Assembly: GCA_036345935.2 (NCBI GenBank)
Contig: JADWOT020000005.1
Location: 7,435,960-7,499,959 of the forward strand
Source: Taenia hydatigena
Taxonomy: Eukaryota; Platyhelminthes; Cestoda; Cyclophyllidea; Taeniidae
Length of the DNA stretch: 64,000 nucleotides
Direction: 5' to 3'
Position 1 is the stretch's first letter. Each line of letters opens with the position of its first letter. The notes under the pieces are model-generated. The model was given only the letters and a program-made list of their open reading frames with translations, was not told the origin of the DNA and did not search any database. Of this stretch, positions 36,872-48,363 are shown piece after piece. Position numbers and translations under genes: made by a program.

Positions 36872-37975
36872 TCAGTAATTTGAAGTGCTTTGGTTTTCCT
36901 CGGAATAAGCATTTAAGGCTCCGCGAACCTCTGGGTGCGTTCCACGCATAGGCGTGTCGGAAAGAACTCTGGAACACACATCACGAAAATGAACGAAGGC
37001 AAGGTAGGTAGCTGCTAAAAGTAGGTCGAGTAATGAGGATTTGCCAGCTCGGAAAAACTCTCGCTCCCAGCTAGCAACGTCGTACATCCTGCGTCTCTTA
37101 TTTTCGTCATCGTCGTCTCTATGGTATGTACACCAATACAGCACCTTCCTAAAAATAGTTGAGTTCACTCTCTCCAGGAGAATTGGTTCACCTTCGCCTA
37201 CTGTCTTACATCTTCTACCTAGAATTATGGGCATAGGAAAACTAAACACTTTAATGGATGAGTCCAGCAGTTGAAAAATAAACAAGTTATAACCCCTTCT
37301 CGATTGATTTAAACATTTGATAACTACGATGACACCCTAGATTTTACCCTTGAAAAGGTCACTGTTTGAAGTGCATTGAAAAGAAACTGCAACAGCAATA
37401 CACAGAAATGACATTCAAGAATGCTGGCACTACGCTTTGATAAGAACTGTACCATTGAGAGTACGATAAGCCAAACTATTGAAAATAACAGAATCGGTAA
37501 GGTGCGTCTTCGAGATCTGTATCCAAAATAAATTTGTCGGAAGACATCAATTTTAGCCTCATAACTTTGGGGACAACTCGGTTTAGGAGTTGTTGACTAA
37601 AAACTTGGTAAAGTGCTAATTCATGCCACACCCTTGGTGTTAAACCCACACATGGAAGAACATCGGAAGCTACCAAGGTGTACAATATTTTCGCTTTCCA
37701 TGTGCTCATTTACACCTAGTTTTTTAAGAGCATGTCGACATCACTAGAGAATTATGGAACTGCATTCATAGTATCCACCATGATCTAATGGAGCAAAATT
37801 TGTACTAGTACCGACAAGAAAATGAGTCTCCAAACGAAAAGTAAAGCATAGTACAAAAGAGAGAAGTGTAGACAAACATACGGGCTAGCGCCTGGCGCAC
37901 CACTTCAGACTGTCGAATAACCTTTCGATCGACTTCGAAAACAACGTTGTCGGAAGTTGCTACCTTGACGTACAT
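36872..37975 (-). CDS. Divergent SKP1 paralogue
   Basis: Two exons, 37975-37882 and 37218-36872, encode 146 residues starting MYVKVATSDNVVFEVDRKVI. The match to SKP1 continues through VNSTIFRKVLYWCTYHRDD, DDENKRRRMYDVASWEREFF and LLDLLLAATYLAF. The first exon is 94 nt, exactly as in the SKP1 gene at 27.9-28.8 kb, and the intron is at the same codon and phase, so the two arose by duplication with introns retained. Helices that bind F-boxes have drifted: the [14 protein letters not shown] tail is replaced by RGTHPEVRGALNAY, and the last 36-nt exon is gone, with the frame ending about eleven residues early. It may be a specialised SCF adaptor or an early pseudogene; the open frame argues against the latter. 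Confidence 0.82.
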
Positions 37976-38835
37976 TTTTAGATACCAACTTGCAGCCTAT
38001 AAGATAGTACGGACTCGTTGGGTAAAACACCGATGAATTTGAGCTAACTTTTACGAATTATATTTACTTTGAATGAGCGAAAGTCATGGCGTTGAGATTC
38101 CTCGTCGGAAAACACCGCTCACGGCTTAAGAAGACCTCTAAGTAACTGCCTCAGGCTTTTGTGACGAAGTAGTGAACTCAACCAAATAGTTTACACCATT
38201 TAGGTTATTATTGGTAAGTGATTAATGGTGCTGGCCTAAGCTAAAAAGTGCATTTATTGTTCATTTGGCTTGACAATTGCAGAAGCATGTAAAGTTAGAA
38301 TCCTAAGAGGCACTTCCAAGAAGCAATAGTAATTGCACACAAGTTATTCAATAATATGCGCACTCACGACTCACCTAACTCCACAGTCGGAATATTTCCC
38401 AAACCCTCAGGAGGTCAAACTACTGTGGGGTAGTGACAGCACCAAGATGAAGCGCATTAACCATTCTAATTAAATAAAATGCGAAGCTAGCGCTACATCC
38501 GAAACGACGCTATAGACCCAGCGTAAACACCGAATCCAATGCCGTAAATTGCACAAGGCGGCGACAATTTCCTTTCCCGTCTCAGGCGGAATCACAGCGG
38601 ATTTCAACCAGTCAAATCAACATGAAATTCTTTCATAGTATGACGAGTTATAGGGTCAAATACCAACTGTGCGCGAAAAAAAAATGATTTCTATTCCCGA
38701 ATCAAACAAATTACAACTATTGTTGAGTGATTATATTTTTGAGTCCACAGAAATACTGATCAAATGAGTGTCCCATGCTAATTGGTCAACTCGGTTTAGC
38801 CCAGGCGTTACGATACCTCAGAATACCGCCTTGCT

Positions 38836-40075
38836 ATGTCATCGGCAGCGAAAAAGGTTCAATTAAATTCTGTTGAATCCAGCATACTTGATTATGTGAT
38901 TAACTTGCATGGCGCTCAAGCTAACGGCCGAAGATCCGCCTTCATGGCACTTTTGAGCCACGCGTGCTTAATTGCAAGAGGAGCTAAATTATCAGAAACT
39001 GGTCAGTTGCAGTCTGCTTCAATATTGCCGAACGAATGGGCTTCCAATGATCCTATTCGAATTAATTACCGGCTTGAAAACGTAGTGGGTTCGACTTCTG
39101 GAGCTTCTGCCCGTGACTCTGACCAACTGGTAAATAAAGCTTTCATAGTTTCTTCTATACAAACTACCTAAATATCCAACACATTTACGTTCACGAAATT
39201 GTCTAGATTAAAGGTAGTGTTTTGAAATTATTCAGCTCCAGCTTTCTACAACCGAAACCGATGATCATGTCTTTTTGAATTTGACAAACACAACAGCTGA
39301 TAAGTTTGGTCATCTGGAACTATCGGGCCCTGCCCACGTCCGCCTTGAAGCTGCAGCGTCCGGTGGTGTCCTCCAACCTGTTGAAATATTTTCACAGCTT
39401 GAGTCCACTCTCTTTGAGATGGATGAAAACTTATGGAAGGTGGTGCTTCCAAAACCAGCAAAGTTAAGTTCTCGCGGTACACTCTTTGATTCGCCGCCAC
39501 CTAATGTGCTTCAACCGCCGGTGTGTATCTCTGTTAGAATCTTGTTGGTTTACACCTCATTGGTACTATTTGTTTATGCATCATACCATTTGACATACTC
39601 CGCTTTTAGTTATGTGTATAAATAACCTCTTTTGGGGCCTTGCATATTTAACTAACAACCTTTGCTGCAGCACTCCAGTTTAAAATTTTTTCTGCGTGAA
39701 CCTGAGTTATGTTAAGCTTTGAAAATTTTCATCAAGCCAACTCGTTCAGTGGGCGGGGTGGATCCCATTCTGCGAGACTACGGCCGCAACGATCTTGATC
39801 CCTTGGGAGGAGACGACTGGACGCGACGACTGGGTGGTACCGGTGGAATGGTTATTGATCCTACACAAGCTCTGCGCCAACCTCGTGACACCTTCGGACT
39901 CCCACGTCCTGGTGGCCTTGGTGGTGCTGGTGGCATGGTGCCACCTGGCGCGCGCTTTGATCCTATAGGTCCACCTATAATGCCCCCACGCGGTATTGGC
40001 CCTCGTGGCAGTCGCTTTAATAATCCCGATCCCGACTCAGCTCTCCCACCGGGTTGGGAAGATATGTACATGTGA
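38836..40075 (+). CDS. PSMF1: Proteasome regulator PI31
   Basis: Three exons, 38836-39129, 39236-39520 and 39737-40075, join in phase 0 and encode 305 residues. The first two give the FP (Fbxo7/PI31) domain, with conserved features such as HACLIARG and LPNEWASNDPIRINYR. The third is a Pro/Gly-rich disordered tail ending PPGWEDMYM, equivalent to the HbYX-like DDMYL end by which PI31 binds the 20S proteasome. PI31 regulates proteasome assembly and transport in cytosol and nucleus. The ATG lies shortly after a CCTCAG site (38816-38821), so spliced-leader addition is possible. The third acceptor (ATCAAG) is weaker than the others; no better in-frame option was seen. The stop is 107 nt from the stop of the opposing 7TM gene. 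Confidence 0.9.
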
Positions 40076-40182
40076 TTCTTTTTGTTAGGTCATCCATCAT
40101 TTCTGTACCTCATTCTCAACTCTTTTTGGTTTCAAAGTGGTCAGAAAAATGTTCCTTTGAGAGGAACAGTTAGCGGGTTTCT

Positions 40183-41439
40183 TTAATTTTGGGGCGATTG
40201 CGTGGGGCGGCTTTTTGGGTTCTTACTGAATATGGACAACTTTGCGTTGCTCTTCTTTTCATGGTGCATGCGTTGATTGAAGGCGCTGATAACGTCGACA
40301 GCTTTGATATTTTCTGGGGGGTGTTCTTGCATCATCGGTTCTCTGCTCTCCTTGCCCTTGTCCCCAATTGTCCACAGCCGTGCGTCTGGAATGTGATAAA
40401 AGTGAATCCAATAGTGAAATCCAGCCAGTGCAATCGTCATGAGTTTGGTCATATCCTCGGTAGCATCAGAGGCGTAAACCTCGACCACCCCTACGGGCGT
40501 GTGGTTGTCCTCAAATTCATGGAGGATAGCGTAGTAGAGGTTGGCACGACAGATGGAACGAAAGCAGGCGACCAGTGCCGCGATTCCGTTGTACACAAGC
40601 GAGGCCCAGCAGTCGCGCTGAGCCATGCGGAGGAGACTGGCCACGTCGGCCGTAGTGGTTTGCACTTGGTTGGGTAAGCCGGTGGTTTGGAGGAAGTTGA
40701 TCGTGTTGCCCATTTTTCCCAAATCTCGGCTAATCGAGAAAACGAGAATAAGCGTCCCAATTGATTGCGTCAGACCGCAGATGAATGCGACCTCGTGCAC
40801 GGCTAAAATTGTCACGGTGATTCGCGACCAGCCAGGATCTCCACTACAGATAATGCGACCATCGATTATCCAGTGATTGCTGGCTACATATATGGGAAGT
40901 GAAAGGACAATCGAGCTGATAGTGATCAAAATCAGTGTGAGAATGGAACTGGGCTTGATAATGGGGGCGTAACATTTGCATCTAACCATAATTGCTTTCT
41001 CATACATATCCATAAAGCTTGTGTTGGCCATGCAGGTAAGAATGGCGCCATAGAAGAAGCGATAAACTTTACAATTATTGTTGCTTTTATTTTCTAGGAA
41101 ATCAGACTTGTAACCCAGCCAAGAGAGTCCCTTGCTATGGAACGTCATAAAGCAGCACACATAGATGCCGAAAGCAATGTTGCTAATTGCTTGTCCAGCT
41201 CCATAGGTGAACCGAAATGGACGCTTTTCCCTGAACATAATTGCAAACATGAGTAACGATTCGCTGAGAAGGGCAAATATGACTGTTGGGACCAAGAGAA
41301 AAGCTGTTATTCCACCTACAAAAATTAGTGTTCCGCATTTATATCTCACAGCACTATTGAAGATTGTGTACTGGATGCAGTCAGCATACATTTTTCTCTG
41401 GAATACATATTTATCTAGATTGGTTAGGTTGTATATCAT
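40183..41439 (-). CDS. Intronless orphan seven-transmembrane receptor
   Basis: A single uninterrupted frame of 418 residues. The N-terminus has an NLT glycosylation site. Seven hydrophobic segments are seen at roughly 35-65, 85-105, 125-150, 165-190, 205-235, 280-305 and 330-350. A Cys before helix 3 (NNNCKVYRF) and one in the second outer loop (IICSGDPGW) would form the usual class A disulphide. The end of helix 3 reads DMYEKAIMVRCKCYAPI, an altered DRY-like box. Helices 6 and 7 lack the CWxP and NPxxY signatures. The C-tail is basic and rich in Pro/Ser/Asn. This fits a highly derived rhodopsin-like receptor; the flatworm PROF1 orphan class is a candidate from memory. Ligand unknown. It lies tail-to-tail with PI31. 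Confidence 0.75.
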   Translation of the reverse strand: MIYNLTNLDKYVFQRKMYADCIQYTIFNSAVRYKCGTLIFVGGITAFLLVPTVIFALLSESLLMFAIMFREKRPFRFTYGAGQAISNIAFGIYVCCFMTFHSKGLSWLGYKSDFLENKSNNNCKVYRFFYGAILTCMANTSFMDMYEKAIMVRCKCYAPIIKPSSILTLILITISSIVLSLPIYVASNHWIIDGRIICSGDPGWSRITVTILAVHEVAFICGLTQSIGTLILVFSISRDLGKMGNTINFLQTTGLPNQVQTTTADVASLLRMAQRDCWASLVYNGIAALVACFRSICRANLYYAILHEFEDNHTPVGVVEVYASDATEDMTKLMTIALAGFHYWIHFYHIPDARLWTIGDKGKESREPMMQEHPPENIKAVDVISAFNQRMHHEKKSNAKLSIFSKNPKSRPTQSPQN

Positions 41440-42115
41440 TTGCGTTCGTCGTGCTAAGCGCTATCAGTGGTGCCAATCACAACCTCGGCCTTAGATCAAT
41501 AATTCGACATCTTGATGATTTTAAATCTATAGAACTTGATTCGGCTTTGATCCTCTGTTGCATATGTGTCCAACTATTCCGCTTACTGAATTATCAACCA
41601 GATTAACATTTTAGATCACTAGAATGTATCTACGATGAAGACACGAGTTGGAGAATCTGAGTTTCGGATAGAAGCGTCACAGATACTATGACGGGACCTC
41701 TAAAATACATTAGACTAATTTAGATCTGGATGTGGCTTTCGCAGTACCGGACGAATAATTTTTTACAAGTAGGAGTGGGGTTCGCAGTTGAGCAGCATTC
41801 TACTTCTACCCAATAAGTTATGGGTTTTGAAGAGTATAATGTGTGAACCACATTAAAAAAAGTAATAATGACTAGAAAGCTACGGAATGAAAACTTTTTT
41901 GGGTAGAACGAATAACAATGCTTATACTAATCCTGAAACGAAGTGGACTGCAAAAAGGGGTGGAGTTCACTTAATACTCTATCTGTATAAAGTATTTTAA
42001 CAAACTAAAATTGGACCAATTTGTTGATACTTTGCGAAACATTAACAATGATAATCTATAGTTTAAATATATCTAAGTTGACCCCTCGGCATACAAAGAT
42101 TCTTTTGGAGTAGCT

Positions 42116-45100
42116 ATGCCCTTGATGGCTGGCAATAGTTCCAAGGATTCGGGTTTGTTAATAAATAATGTTGCCTATACTCAAGGGGGACTTTCAAGTG
42201 GGACTCCTGAAATGGAATTCTGTACTTGGGTAAATAATTTAGGTAGTCCAGAGACGCGAGAAAAAGCCTTATTAGAACTTTGGTAAGTGCGTTCATACTC
42301 AATACTATCCTTATAGCAAAATGCGCGAAACTCTTCCAGATTTTGCCCCTTTATTATGGTACTCTTTTGGAGCCGTGGCTGCACTTCTGCAGGAAATTAC
42401 TGCTGTATATCCTTACATCAGTCCTCCGAATCTAACTGTACGTTACGCCTGAAATCTGATTTGTTTTACCCGTTACTTACGGACGGTGGAGTATTTTCTC
42501 ATGTTTACTGCTTTTGAGAGTATTTATTATAATCCAATGCCTAAGGTTAGGGCTCTTGGTTCTTTGGAAGGGGTTTATTGCGTGCATACCCAAGCATGTT
42601 TACAATCAGGGCACTTTAGCGGTTGAAACTATCTTGGTTTAGTTTCTATTAGTTCTACCGCAGTGGCAAAGCTGCGTTCCTGATTTCCGGACCTTTTAGA
42701 TGCTCTTATAGCATTTTCGTTCGCACCCATCTTATGTTAGCATTTTTTGCCAGGCTCATCAGTCAAACCGGGTATGCAATGCTCTCGCCCTTCTACAATG
42801 TCTGGCTTCGCACCCAGTCACGCGCACTGAATTCCTCAAGGCTCAAATACCACTCTATCTCTACAATTTTCTTAGCACTAACAGTCGGAATCGACCTTTC
42901 GAGTATTTGAGACTCACTAGTCTGGGTGTCATTGGAGCGCTTGCTAAGGTTTGTGCCTTGAGATGGGCTATTTATTTTGGCATAGTTTAAAAAGTTTTGC
43001 CTTTGAGAACCTTTGTTTATGATGTTACATGGATGGCATTCTTTTTTAGACTGACGAACCAGATGCCATCAGTTTCCTTCTCAACACTGAGATAATTCCA
43101 CTCTGCCTGCATATTATGGAGACAGGCAGCGAATTGAGTAAAACGGTAAATATATGGCTTTGTAATTTAGTGCTACACTTGCATTTATGGTGCCTGCGTC
43201 TGCTACACATTTGCCGTTAAAATCGTTCCTAGATAGGATGCACACGCACTTATCCTTGTCGTCTCAATGTCGTTTTTCTTTTTACTACAATTTAATGAGT
43301 AAGCGATTTTTTGGGCGGTGTGCTGTCCTCTGAAATGAAATCAGACATTGGCTACAAGTTTTTGAGGCGTCATTATGCGAATATCTACAAACAGTTATCC
43401 CTGGTAAAAGGGTCAGAAAGCCAGAAGCGCAAATTACAGGACTCGAATGATGGAAGTCTGATGTCACGACCTGACACTCTTTTGTTAGTCACCGTAGTGA
43501 GGCGGCACTTACCAACCTGTCTTTTCGCTTACTAAATTTACAATTTTCTGCATTAGCGTAACCTTCGGCTGGTCAGGTGTGTAGCTCTTGCATTAACCTG
43601 CACATCGAATGATTTGCTCTGAAGCTCCTCCGTAAACGCACGGTTCTTGTTTGTTACAAGTGATGTGATTGAAAGCAAGCAAACTCCGATGTCTGGGCTG
43701 AACAGCTTCCTTGGTTAGTTACAGGCGTCGTAATATCTAAGCAATGTACGTCACCAACTTTGCAGTTCCTTCATTCCATGCCTGGCTTTATCGGTTGTTC
43801 TTATCGTGTAGTCATCATATTCTCTGTTTTGTACTGCTAATTGGCGCAATAAAATCTACTTGCTTTACGGATATCAACATTACCCCCTTTCCGGTCGTCT
43901 GATAACCCATTTTTCCCTCAAATAAACTAACGCGCAAAGCTGGATCCTATACCTGACCTTTGTTGCTTGATTTTTACAAAAGATGGATTCACTGCACTTG
44001 GGGAGTTGTTATTACTGGTGGTAGCAATATCCTCCTCTGGACAGTTTAGTTTACTAAAAACAGTCCAAGCCTCATCTAAAATTATTTAGCTATTAATTTC
44101 CTTGGTTGTTTTACTTCATTGGACTCTCAAAGATACTACATTCATATGTAGAGCGTCTCCTGCCTAAATGAGTACTTTGGTAGTGGTTTCTTGGTAATCA
44201 AGATTCAACTTCCATCCATTTTGCTTTCTTGCGTGACATTCAACTTGAGAATGGAGCAAAAGTTGACTTATAGCAGTCTGTGTTTTTTAATCATCAAATT
44301 TGGGTGATTCACTTGACACCTTCACCATCAACTGAATTACAATTATGACTAATGGGTTTTTTGGAGAGTCGAATGAGCAAGCACGAGATGAACACTTTAA
44401 TGTCATCCATGTATTGCCTTAGGTGGCTACCTTCATAATGCAGAAACTGCTGCAGGATAACAACGGATTGGAGTACATCTGCCATACCTACGAGCGATTC
44501 GCTCACGTTGCCACTGTACTCTCCTCCATGGTTGAACAGTTGGCTAAGGAACAGTCTACTCGACTACTAAAACATGTTATCCGGTGCTACCAACGCCTTT
44601 GCGATAACAGCCGGTATGTAAGCCACCATTCTGCGTGTCATATCCTTGAGGTATTTTTGTTATTGACTCACTATGGAACTCTGGTAATATAGGATCGAGT
44701 TTTCCGTCATTGGATGGAGGGGTAAGAGAGAATACCTTCATTCCTCTCCCTCTACCTCTGCTATCCATCCATCATTCATTACGTACTTTTGACTGCTTAA
44801 GTTCATCGCAAAGCGTGTAATTTCTAATGCTGCATGAATTATGAGGAGGTCATTACCATGAAATTCGGAAATGGATGTCTTGCACGGGGCACCATTTTGA
44901 TGTTATTGCTGAGGGGGTGTGACAATAAGTGTGATTAGGGGTGTCTTGTGATCTGATGGGATGCACTTCACTACTGTTCCTTACTAAAGGTATCGTGCTC
45001 GCATGTCGTAATCATCGCTTTTGGGAACTAGCTTTTATCTTCAACGCATACAAGCCACACCGGACAAAAGAATACGATTAATCTGGAAGGAATATTAATT

Positions 45101-48100
45101 TCTATTAAGGAACACAAATAATTTATTTTTATTTTCGATCAACTACCCTTGTGGTCATTCAAAATTTTGCATTTTAAGACTGATTTTGTGTTACAATGTC
45201 GTTAACTCGACTTGAACCAATTTTTAAATTGTTGTTCCTTTAAAGCCTCAAAAAGTGTGATTTTTTCTTAGTCTAGTGTTGGCATTTTATACGATATATT
45301 TATTTCATTTTCACTGCCGGAAGGTTGGTGGGCTTTTACCATTTACATTTGTGCTCTGCCATTAAGTTTTGCACAAAAGCGACAATGGTGGAAACATCAA
45401 TATGGTGCCGTAACAACTTGTCTTGATTACCTCCAAATTACGTTGTTTGTGCCTTAAAATGCAAGGAATACTTTGGCTGCCGAATAGATTTGCTCTTACT
45501 GACGATTTTGGTGTTGTCCGTTGGCTATGCTCCTGTTCTAACCCCCGAAAAGCGTAGTTTGTAAAATAGATGATCGAAGGGGGAAGTTGACTTTGGCAGA
45601 ACAGGTACTTTGGAATGCCTTAGTTGTTTTGCATGTTTAGTTTCTCAGTCTGCGTTCTTTACAGCGACTGACATGTTAGTGGGATTGACAAAGTGGATTT
45701 CCATCCGCATCGGTGTTCCCTCATAAATGTGGCGATGCCTATCCACTCATTAAGAAAATTTTCCAAATAAGTCAATGGGCAAGTGTTTTGGCATCGATAA
45801 TGTTGCATCAGCTATTTTTAGTCCATAACAAGGCTGAGGAGCCTGTTTTCCACGCCATCCAAAGCATCAGCAGTCAAGCACTCTGCAGTTATTGTCGCCT
45901 CACCTCGATGGTATGGTCATTCTCCTGTTTGTCCTTTGACTTGCTTGTTAACGCTCTGAGCACCGTCTGTGTTCCGGTTTACTGCTTTGCCATTTTTCAT
46001 GGGGCTTTAAGGAAATCCATCCCCTCCTCTCATTATCCCTGGTGTTTGGTCTGGCCTGGAGTGTTTTCTTTAATGACTGATTTTGTTGCACTATGGTAGT
46101 CACTTATTCCAATTTTCCCACTGCTTTTAGTTTTGCGTGGAGTTCTTTTTTCGTTCCCTCATTCTAAGTGTAGACTCTTCGTTTGTCAATAGTAAATAAA
46201 TGAACTCGTCGTGCACATGGAGATGCCTTTTGCAGTACCCTTCCTGTGGTCGTTCACCGAATCACTGTTACCCTATAAAAAACCGTGTTAGTTACAAGTT
46301 CACCGTGGTCGGACTCCTTCACATAAATGGTACACATGTTCATCTATTTCACAAATTGTCCGCAACGCTGCGATGTGCGCTTTATATTCCCCTCCAACCG
46401 ATCATTTGAGTCTGGAGGCCGGTTAGCGAATTACGTATTCACCCCTCCATACAGCACCAGTGTAAATTTTCGTAAGAGCGAAATAAGTCTATCAGAAAGG
46501 AAGGTAGTGAAGATATCTCAAAAATGTCATTGGGTAGATGACGAGGGTTTCATACAGTTATTGTCGACTAGATTTACATGCGGTGGCTGGGGATAGTATT
46601 ACCGTAATAAGGCAATTTTTAAAGTCTGTTTAAATCATCACGGAAGTTTTTTCATTTGTTAGCAAAAATTACCGAAACTTTGGTACCATACTCATTTTTT
46701 GAGTTCCAAACTGGTTTTGAACGTTGTTTTCTCCCTTCGAGGCATATTTAAAATTGTATTTGTAGTAATCTGAGTTTATTGCTTAACTTAGACTGTCTGA
46801 GATACGTTCGAATAATGCACTGATCTGTTCCACCGCAGGTCTCCAGGCTTAGGACGACAACCGTCGTTTCTCACGCTGGGGGTCTACCATGTCAAGTATC
46901 AGGCCCTCTCAACGGCAATCTTCTTATTCCTCCTATATTGGTTCACTTTGTGTTACGTGTCAATACTTTCCTCATTGTTTTCTGATCACTTATTGTTATT
47001 GTTAATGTTGGTAAATCTACGTCTTTACAAACTACTGATGAGATCATTACAAATGCTCTTACTCCCTGCATTTTCGATTTTTCATTCGTTTCAGTGTACG
47101 CGAGTTCACATTCTAGCCCTTTAAAAAGTGTTGGCCTGCATTCCCTATAGAAGGCCTTACTTCTGCAACTTTTTATGTACATGTACTTTCGAGTGGGACG
47201 TCTTGATGAATTTAGGGCGATGCCTTTTTTCGCTTGCTTTCCTACCTCCCTGCTGATATGGCGTTGTGGATGATTTGACGGTGCCTCACTTCGGCACGAA
47301 ATCTCCTCAATGTTTTTGGCAAGGTTTCCATGGTGAAGGAAATGGAGTAATTATATTTTCACGATTTTGGTACCCCTGTCTATCTTCAACTATGCTTTTG
47401 GTCGAGTTGTGATGAAAATGGAACGCCTTTTTGTGTTATTAAAATTAATTTACATTGTGAAATATCATTTCTTTCACTTTTGGGCTGATAAAAATTTTGA
47501 AATGGAGACCAGAATGTTAATGGTTTAATTTTTTACCAGTTACCAGTCACTTTTTTAAAGGCCTTATTCAGTAGGTAAACGAACTTGGGAATAACATCTC
47601 TCAGTAGCTTTTTGCTATTGCTACTCTTGAAAGGCTTCGTAACTCTCAAAATTCAACGGAATAAATTATTATTAAGGTACTAGCAATTGTCTTATGCTTT
47701 CCAAGGATATTTTGCCGTTTCATGCGGTACTGTCTCTTTGTTTTGAGTAGTTATTTTCTCGTTTTCTCATCACGTTCTATTCTGGGTTTTATACTTGTCA
47801 TCACTTTCTAACCTCGTTTTTGTGCTGAATATACAAATTGTAAGGAGTTTGTACGCAGGATGTGCATTAAATGCTTTGAATGAATCGAATGCAGTACTCG
47901 TGTTCCTCTTTGTGTTCGATTAATGGTTACTTGTGCGGTCCACCAATCTGTATTGTAAAATTCTACCGCAGTCTCCGAAGGTCATAGTATCGGTACTGCT
48001 CACTATTAATTGGATTTCAGGGCGCGTGATGCTTTGCGTAACTGCTTGCCGGAGGCTCTGCGCGATAACACTTTTGCAGCGCAGCTTGTGGATGAGCCGG

Positions 48101-48363
48101 CAACCCAGCGTTGCCTTGCCCTCCTTGTTGAACAGCTCGCCAGGCCTGCAGTGACTGTGGCTCCTGCAGCGCCTGGCGCTCCTGGAGAGGGCATAGGCAA
48201 CGCCAGCGTCACGGATGTTGGCGCCGGTGGTGTTGGTGGGACCATCGATGGTACTGGCCCAAGCGTTGGTGCTAATGCCTCTGCTCCTGCCCCTTCTAAC
48301 CCTCCTCCTATAAAGTCATCGCTAGAGGTACAAGAAAGTGTGTCCAAGCCAGACAGCAAATAA
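42116..48363 (+). CDS. CNOT9: CNOT9 (RCD1/RQCD1), CCR4-NOT subunit
   Basis: Six exons, 42116-42282, 42317-42437, 42754-42948, 43050-43145, 44423-44613 and 48021-48363, encode 370 residues. The armadillo core is close to human CNOT9: [91 protein letters not shown] and [24 protein letters not shown]. In the CCR4-NOT deadenylase, CNOT9 binds the CNOT1 scaffold and tryptophans of GW182/TNRC6 proteins, promoting mRNA decay in the cytoplasm. The protein is some 70 residues longer than the human one (299). Most of the surplus is a C-terminal Ala/Gly/Pro-rich tail (about 48160-48360). Intron 1 is only 34 nt, while intron 5 is 3.4 kb and without recognisable genes. The start is the first in-frame ATG of the first exon. 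Confidence 0.95.
42283..42316 (+). other. 34-nt intron in CNOT9
   Basis: It begins GTAAGTGC and ends CTTATAG. Reading through gives an immediate TAA stop. Removing it restores [15 protein letters not shown], matching human LELSKKRESVPDLAP. This is the clearest of the ultrashort introns. Confidence 0.95.

Noticed and set aside
39778..40071. Pro/Gly-rich minus-strand frame
   Set aside because: Antisense of the PI31 tail, where low-complexity codons keep both strands open.
40189..40677. 162-codon + strand frame
   Set aside because: Antisense shadow of the 7TM receptor, whose own frame is longer and has membrane segments and conserved cysteines.
45713..46596. Two open frames of 128 and 89 codons inside CNOT9 intron 5
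   Set aside because: Hydrophobic and Ser/Cys-rich without known motifs; CNOT9 homology requires joining 44613 directly to 48021 in phase, so they are not needed as exons.
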